A stretch of 64,000 bases of DNA from Boswellia sacra (taxonomy: Eukaryota > Streptophyta > Magnoliopsida > Sapindales > Burseraceae). Under the pieces are notes generated by a model, which did no database searches, was not told the origin of the DNA, and saw only the letters and a program-made list of their open reading frames with translations. Numbering within the stretch: position 1 is the first letter of the stretch; each line of letters opens with the position of its first letter. Positions 58,989 to 64,000 of this stretch are shown piece after piece. Location: assembly GCA_013180625.2 (NCBI GenBank), contig SNVD02009837.1:310001-374000 (forward strand), read 5' to 3'. The translations under genes and the position numbers were made by a program.

Positions 58989-59292
58989 AAGGTGTTTAAG
59001 CCGTTTCTGGACGTAAAACCAGAGGAAGATGTGAGCCACAGTCACAACTACCTGTACATATGCATGCGTGCCATCATTTTTGAATTTTAATACCTCATAG
59101 CTGTCATTTTTGAATTTGTATCTTTTGTTCGACTTATGTGTCTTATTTTGAATTTTTATGCATTATTGTCAAACTTTTCAACAAACAACCGAGCTACCTA
59201 GATAGATATCATCATTAGCATACCTTTTTGCACCCCATAAATACCACATCTCTTGTTCTCTTCTTCATACATAGTTAGAGAGTTGCATAGAC

Positions 59293-59944
59293 ATGGAGGG
59301 AACTTCAAAACGTCGAATCCAAAGGATATGTGTATTCTGTGTATCCCGACCGGGTAAAAGTGAGGAGTTTATAGAAGTAGCAAATTACCTTGGTAGACTA
59401 CTGGCTGAAAGAAAAGATTCATGTGGTTTATGGGGGAGGTAGCCTCAGGTTAATGGGTTGCGTATCAACAGCTGCACATGTAGGAGGTAGTCATGTGTTC
59501 GGAGTTATTCCTAAAGCTTTGGCTGTAGAAAGCATTATTGGAAAAACGGTTGGGAAGGAGTTACAGGTCTCCTCTATGCATGAACACATGGCACATATGC
59601 TCATCAATTCAGATGCCTTTATTGCTTTACCAGGTGGCTTTGGCACTCTTGAAGAAATTTTTCAAATTGCCTCTTGGGCCCAACTGAATCTCCATAAAAA
59701 ACCCATAGGTTTGTTGAATGTTAAAAATTTCTTTGATCCTTTGATAAGTTTTGTTGATGCAGCTATGGAACAAAATTTCATCTCTCATTCAGCGAGAAAG
59801 ATCCTTGTTTCTGCCACTTCTGCTGGTGAGTTACTGGACAAATTACAAGAAGTTGAGTATGAACCTGACCCAGCTAGTACTCAAATTAATTGGGCAGGAG
59901 GGCAAAACAAAAAGTGCAAATTGGATCTGAATCTCCGTTTATAA
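59293..59944 (+). pseudogene. LOG: LOG-like cytokinin riboside monophosphate phosphoribohydrolase, captured, one frameshift
   Basis: LOG enzymes release active cytokinin bases from their riboside 5'-monophosphates in the cytosol. From the ATG at 59293 the frame gives RICVFCVSRPG and a segment ending LLAERK; one surplus base near 59412-59416 then shifts it. From there 59390-59944 stays open with HVVYGGGSLRLMG, GVIPKAL, the hallmark LPGGFGTLEE and GLLNVKNFFD. Allowing for the extra base the length is 216 codons, normal for LOG, and there are no introns although plant LOG genes have several. The MHERKA motif reads MHEHMA, so an Arg thought to be catalytic is His. The C-terminus LDLNLRL is unusual. 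Position between gag and the polypurine tract shows it is retrotransposon cargo. Confidence 0.92.
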
Positions 59945-61276
59945 TTTTTTCTCTTGTCCTTTATTTTATTTTAGCATGTTATTTTATGAGTCTTTCAGGT
60001 CATCTCTCTTGAATAACAGAAGCTTCAGGTAATGTCTCCTATACTTTATCTCTCTACATTTAAACATTGAGGACAATGTTTCATTTGGTAGGGGGGGAAG
60101 GATAGTAGACATAAGTGTGTCTTGAATTTTATGTGTCTTGAATTTTTTTTCTTGCAAAAAAAAAAAAAGCGAGTTAGTAATTAGATTCAGAGTACGGTGT
60201 AAGGAGTTCAAATCCTCTTGAGACGTATTCTGGGTCAGGAATGGCAGAGTAGGGAGGACCAGTTTGAACTCTTGAAACCCATTCTAACCAATTTGTCATT
60301 TTATTTTGATTTTGTGAACTCATTTTAGCTAACTTGATATTATTTAGTCTTGATTTTTGAATTTTATAACAAGGAGGTCTTATTCATTTCACTTTGAATT
60401 ATTCAAATCTATAAACTCTCACAACCTTATCATTTAAAAATTGTGTGCTTATGTACTCATTAAGCAAGTATTCATGAACCTTTCTTCACACACACACATA
60501 CCTTGATGCATGATTGTGGATGGCAAAATGAAATGTTGTAATATTGAGTTCTTTTGTTTTGTTTAGGATAACAACACAAAGGAAGGGAAAAGTTAAAAAA
60601 AAAAAAAAAGTGAAAAAAAAGAAGAAGAGAGCAATTGTGGATAAGTTTGGTCTCGTAGCCTCCTTAATTTGAGCAATTAAGCCTGAGGGGTGCCTCAACA
60701 CCTAATACCCTAAGACCAACTGGTTTGGGAGCTATTGGCCCAAAGCTCGCTACATGGATTAAGGAGAAAGCTTAATGGGATTGAACATTGCACTATTCAC
60801 AAGTTTCTATGCAAAAATAAAGCATTAGTAACCCGAGTCGTTAAGCTCGAAGGGGTGTCTTAACACCTAATGCCCTAAGGCCAACTGGTCTGGGAGTCAT
60901 TAGCCTAAGGCTCGCTACATGGGTTAAAAATACATTCCTTAAAAAAAAAAGAGAAAAAAAATATATAAAATGAATAAATGCCCCTTACCTAAGGTTGTTA
61001 TCCTTAACAAATATTAGAACCGATATGGCTTCTTTCTAATAAGCCCCATAGTCATGTGTTGACTGAGCACAAAAAGAAGGTTTATAGATATCTTGACTGA
61101 AGGGTACATGAGCCATAAAAAAAATAATAATAATAATAATTGGTTGAGAGTTTATTTATTTGGATAAAATCAAGGAGAGTGCAATAATGACCACCTTGGA
61201 TGTAAAATTCTATAAATCACTTCTAAATAATAACGCTTTAATTGCTAGGGACTAGCAATAAGCTAGTTGGGGGGTG
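59945..61276. other. Element 3' untranslated region with duplicated block
   Basis: Non-coding. It contains poly(A)-like runs (60155-60168, 60596-60610) and two imperfect copies of a ~90-base block with TGCCTCAACACCTAAT, CCTAAGRCCAACTGG and CTCGCTACATGG (60650-60765 and 60840-60925). It ends in the polypurine tract. Confidence 0.7.
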
Positions 61277-62804
61277 TGATGAACACTTAAATATGCATGT
61301 TTAATAAGAGTTTAGTTCATCATATTGCATTAATAGTGTCATTAAATTCCTCAACTTAAGCATATTTGTAGCATTTACATCTTTGGAATTAATTTCTCTT
61401 AATTTTGGTTTTGTTACAGGTTCGGTAAAATGGGCATAACTCTCTATTTATAGATCAGAATGGTGCAATTCTTAATGTTTTGGAAATCTGATTCAATTGT
61501 CTACAAGATTGCATTTCACAAGCATCATCAAATTCGGGCTCTTAGTGGACCAAAATTGGGCTTGAAGTGAACCCATCTACAGTCTCGGCCCAGTCTGACC
61601 AGGCCTCAGTATTTGGACCGTATCTCTCAAAATACGTATCCAAATTATGTAAATCAATATGTTCTAGAAAGCTGAGAGAAATATCTACAACTTTCATGAA
61701 GACATGTGATTAAAATTCTAAACATTTCAATGTCAAACTTGATGGTCAAAATCGGTGCCTAATGATCCCAATTGTCAAAGATATTTACAACTAATATTTG
61801 ACAATTATGCCCTTATAATTTAACAAGTTTGCCCCCGGATGTATCTATAAATAGAGGTGCCTTGTGACCCATTAGGGCATCTTGGCCTTGGCTAGAACAT
61901 TTTGGCTTTGGCTAGGATCTTGTATTGTGTTTTGTGTGTTTATGTTATTAATGAATTTCCTTTTTCTTGCATTTTATTTTCTTTCTATTATAATGTTCTT
62001 CTAATTTCTCTTTTGCTAAGGTGAAAGGGTGAAACCCTTGATATGAGAATAAGGATTCTCTAACCCTTAATATGTGCTTAATAATCTTAATCTTATAACG
62101 TTTATTCAATATGTTTATATTTAATTTCTTAATCAATCTTGACACTACTCGTAAAGTGGAGGTCTTGATCCATTGTCGACAATCCTTGGCACATCAAATG
62201 CTTGGATCCTTTCTAGACGATGTATGGTTCTTCCTTACCGACACAAATCTAGTTAGGAACCTTGATTTGTTGTAGACATATAGTGATTGTCACATTGGAT
62301 GCTTGAACCCATTTACAAGAAGTGGTATAAATGTTGGTAATGAAACAAATATAATTCATATAACTAAAATGGGCTAATTATCCTTATTCGAAATATCAAG
62401 GGCAGATCCCCTAACCTTAGCCTTCATTGTTATTGTGTTAATTCCTCTTGTATTTTAATTATTCTATTGTTTATGAACTTTTTATTTTATTTACTATGGT
62501 AGGTTCTACCCCCTTATGAAATTGTTCTTTAATTTACTATTGTTGGTTATACCACCTATTTCTATGGATGGTTTTACCTCCTCTTGCTTTTTGTTTCATA
62601 TTTGAATGGTCGGTAATACCACCTACCATCTTACATATTTATTGATATTATCTTGTTATTTCTTTGAATCATCCATATCACATTTGCTTATCTTATAATT
62701 TGTAACGCTTAAATTCCCTTCCTTGTGGATTGACCCCGGTCTTATCGGGTTTATTACTTCGACACTCCTATACTTGGGAGACAATCCCTTTTTTGGATGT
62801 GTCA
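61277..62804 (+). repeat. 3' LTR of the LOG-carrying retrotransposon
   Basis: 1,528 bp, co-linear with the 5' LTR, starting TGATGAACAC right after the G-rich tract and ending GGATGTGTCA before TAGAC. Confidence 0.92.
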
Positions 62805-62950
62805 TAGACCTGTGGATGATAAAGGTTCGAAAAGAAAACAAATCACACAAGGGTCCCTACGGAAGCCAATAAGCCTGCCAAAGAGAGATGTCCCTGCCAT
62901 CTCCAATACAAGTGACAAATTTACCTTTACACCAATCCCTATTGAGAAAC
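62805..62950 (-). pseudogene. LINE fragment, upstream part
   Basis: On the minus strand this encodes IGDGRDISLWQAYWLP, as found just before the zf-RVT region of plant LINEs. It continues across the LTR retrotransposon into 54617 and below. The fragment stops at the telomere-like repeats, so the LINE is 5'-truncated there. Confidence 0.75.
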
Positions 62951-63049
62951 CCTAAAACCTAAACCCTAAACCCTAAAGAAACCCTAAACCTAAACCCTAA
63001 ACCCTAAAGAAACCCTAAAACCTAAACTCTAAACTCTAAACCCTTCAAA
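62951..63049. repeat. Interstitial telomere-like repeats (CCCTAAA-type)
   Basis: About a dozen perfect or slightly altered CCCTAAA units (variants AAACCT, CTCTAAA and CCCTAAAGAAA) lie in one orientation between the LINE fragment and the pararetrovirus fragment. A shorter tract of the same orientation lies at 53665-53680 on the other side of the LINE. Confidence 0.9.
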
Positions 63050-63748
63050 ATTACTTAAAGTTGATGTTGGAGTATTTTCTTCTATTTCTACTGTTAATAT
63101 TGTAGTTTCTCCTCTAGTATCTTGTAATCTATATCTTGGATTAAATTCTAAACTAGTTTGTTTAAAATATATCCTATAAAGTAATAAATACCCATGTCTA
63201 TTTTGTGTAAAAACTGATTCCCACATATGAATATTTAAAACTAATGTGCCTAACATTGTTCGATCATGAAGACTAACTTCAAAGTTTGGCACACAATTAA
63301 AATAAATAGCACCGTTACAAAGGTTTGACAACACAATTCCTAATAAAGAGTCTTGAAATTTTGATTGTGTTTTATCTCTTAATAACATTAATACTGGAGA
63401 ATCTATTCCTATTTTTGATAATGGTATAATGGCTATTTGTATTAATCCAAAGTCTGTATAATTAAATCCTTTTTGTTTATAATTTTCTATAGCTAGTTGA
63501 CTAAGCAATCTTATCTCTTCAAATTCATTTTGTAAAGTTATAATTTCTTCGTGTTCTTTTATCGAATAAGCAGTTTTGAAGTCAAATATTCCTATTTCAT
63601 ATATACTATTTGGTGAAATGCTGGGTAATATATTTTTGTTTAAACTTTGTTTGATATTAGTAATTTTTGTCATTATTTCTCTTGAACTAATTACCTTTGA
63701 CATTTTTCTAGATTTAGAATTTAGATATTTTCTAACTGTAGATGCCAT
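63029..63748 (-). CDS. Endogenous caulimovirid movement-protein-like ORF (copy 2)
   Basis: A 239-codon frame, uninterrupted from the ATG at 63748, matches the broken frame at 23626-24309 along its length, including the NLCNGAIYFNCVPNFEVSL region typical of caulimovirid movement proteins. The last residues (after about 63052) come from the telomere-like repeat and not from the virus, so the true C-terminus is missing. Upstream (63749-64000) the same leader and the end of the small ORF seen at 23370-23625 follow in the same order. This is a viral fossil in host DNA, truncated by the window edge and by the repeat junction. Confidence 0.8.
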   Translation of the reverse strand: MASTVRKYLNSKSRKMSKVISSREIMTKITNIKQSLNKNILPSISPNSIYEIGIFDFKTAYSIKEHEEIITLQNEFEEIRLLSQLAIENYKQKGFNYTDFGLIQIAIIPLSKIGIDSPVLMLLRDKTQSKFQDSLLGIVLSNLCNGAIYFNCVPNFEVSLHDRTMLGTLVLNIHMWESVFTQNRHGYLLLYRIYFKQTSLEFNPRYRLQDTRGETTILTVEIEENTPTSTLSNFEGFRV

Positions 63749-64000
63749 TTTTCAATTATTAATAACTTCAAATTCTAGCACACAAGCTTCTTAAGATAGG
63801 AAGGCTACGGGAACATTTAAGGCTTACCAATGGTCTTACGCTCTCTCTTAGCTGCTGGAAACACCTCACTTACCAACGTATATACAGCTCTTACTGCTAC
63901 CTAACCCTATCCTTCAAATCTTGTTTACTAAAATTTTCCTTTACTAATAATTCTAGAATGATATCTATATATAATTAGAGTTTCTCCAAATTCTGCCTCT
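63050..64000 (-). mobile_element. Endogenous caulimovirid, copy 2 (partial)
   Basis: Reverse complement of about 23385-24312 of copy 1, co-linear and clearly related, with scattered substitutions. It begins exactly at the telomere-like tract and runs off the right edge of the window. Confidence 0.85.

Larger units (their letters stand above)
54623..62804 (+). mobile_element. Athila-like non-autonomous LTR retrotransposon carrying LOG
   Basis: Complete element inserted in a LINE. The 5-bp duplication TAGAC flanks it (54618-54622 and 62805-62809). The LTRs are 54623-56149 and 61277-62804, both beginning TGATGAACAC and ending GGATGTGTCA. A primer-binding site TGGCGCCGTTGCCGGGG lies at 56156-56172, as in Athila-group Gypsy elements, and a polypurine tract GTTGGGGGGTG ends at 61276. 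Inside are a 703-codon Gag frame, an unknown frame and a LOG-like frame. There is no protease, reverse transcriptase, RNase H or integrase, so it must have moved with borrowed enzymes. The LTRs differ by only a few percent by eye, so insertion is fairly recent. Confidence 0.93.

Noticed and set aside
62656..62850. ORF crossing the 3' LTR end
   Set aside because: It spans the junction between LTR and LINE, so it cannot be an ancestral gene.

Overview
The window looks like AT-rich, transposon-dense intergenic DNA of a eudicot nuclear genome. The evidence is intron-containing fragments of plant REV1, DA1-related and CCHC zinc-knuckle genes, a plant cytosolic sulfotransferase, Copia, Gypsy/Athila-like, CACTA, hAT, Harbinger-like and LINE elements, endogenous caulimovirid sequences, and the plant-type telomere motif CCCTAAA. 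The species cannot be fixed from the sequence. I saw no tRNA, rRNA, CRISPR array or bacterial-style operon.

Layout: 1-850 Copia LTR-like debris; 841-3040 minus-strand Copia gag-pol with the integrase core deleted; 4038-9008 a complete CACTA element (3-bp TSD AGC) carrying a REV1 gene fragment with its introns; 10480-13049 a Harbinger-like element rich in CGAGTGTCGG words; 14998-18010 a decayed DA1-related gene (minus) with repeated N-terminal exon units; 18958-19308 a second copy of the CACTA flanks that preserves the empty site; 19310-24312 a rearranged endogenous pararetrovirus; 25417-26709 a zinc-knuckle pseudogene (minus); 27744-29052 a non-autonomous DNA element, with a partial inverted copy at 43330-44178; 29739-31492 a solo Gypsy LTR split by a hAT element; 31571-37553 a gag/protease-only member of the same Gypsy family; 37903-39002 a sulfotransferase broken by a 95-bp tandem duplication; 42081-42656 an unknown three-exon gene (minus); 44266-46297 a hAT element with three 461-bp tandem repeats; 49630-53290 a truncated CACTA with transposase remnants; 53681-62950 a LINE split by an Athila-like LTR retrotransposon (54623-62804); 62950-63049 telomere-like repeats; 63050-64000 a second pararetrovirus fragment.

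The most notable object is the element at 54623-62804. It has 1.5-kb LTRs, a TAGAC target duplication, a primer-binding site and a polypurine tract. It encodes Gag, but instead of pol it carries an unknown 182-198-residue ORF and an intronless LOG (cytokinin-activating phosphoribohydrolase) reading frame broken by one extra base. It appears to be a non-autonomous retrotransposon that captured a hormone-biosynthesis gene. Almost every other gene here is a TE-carried or decayed copy. The sulfotransferase and the unknown minus-strand gene at 42.1-42.7 kb are the best candidates for ordinary host genes.
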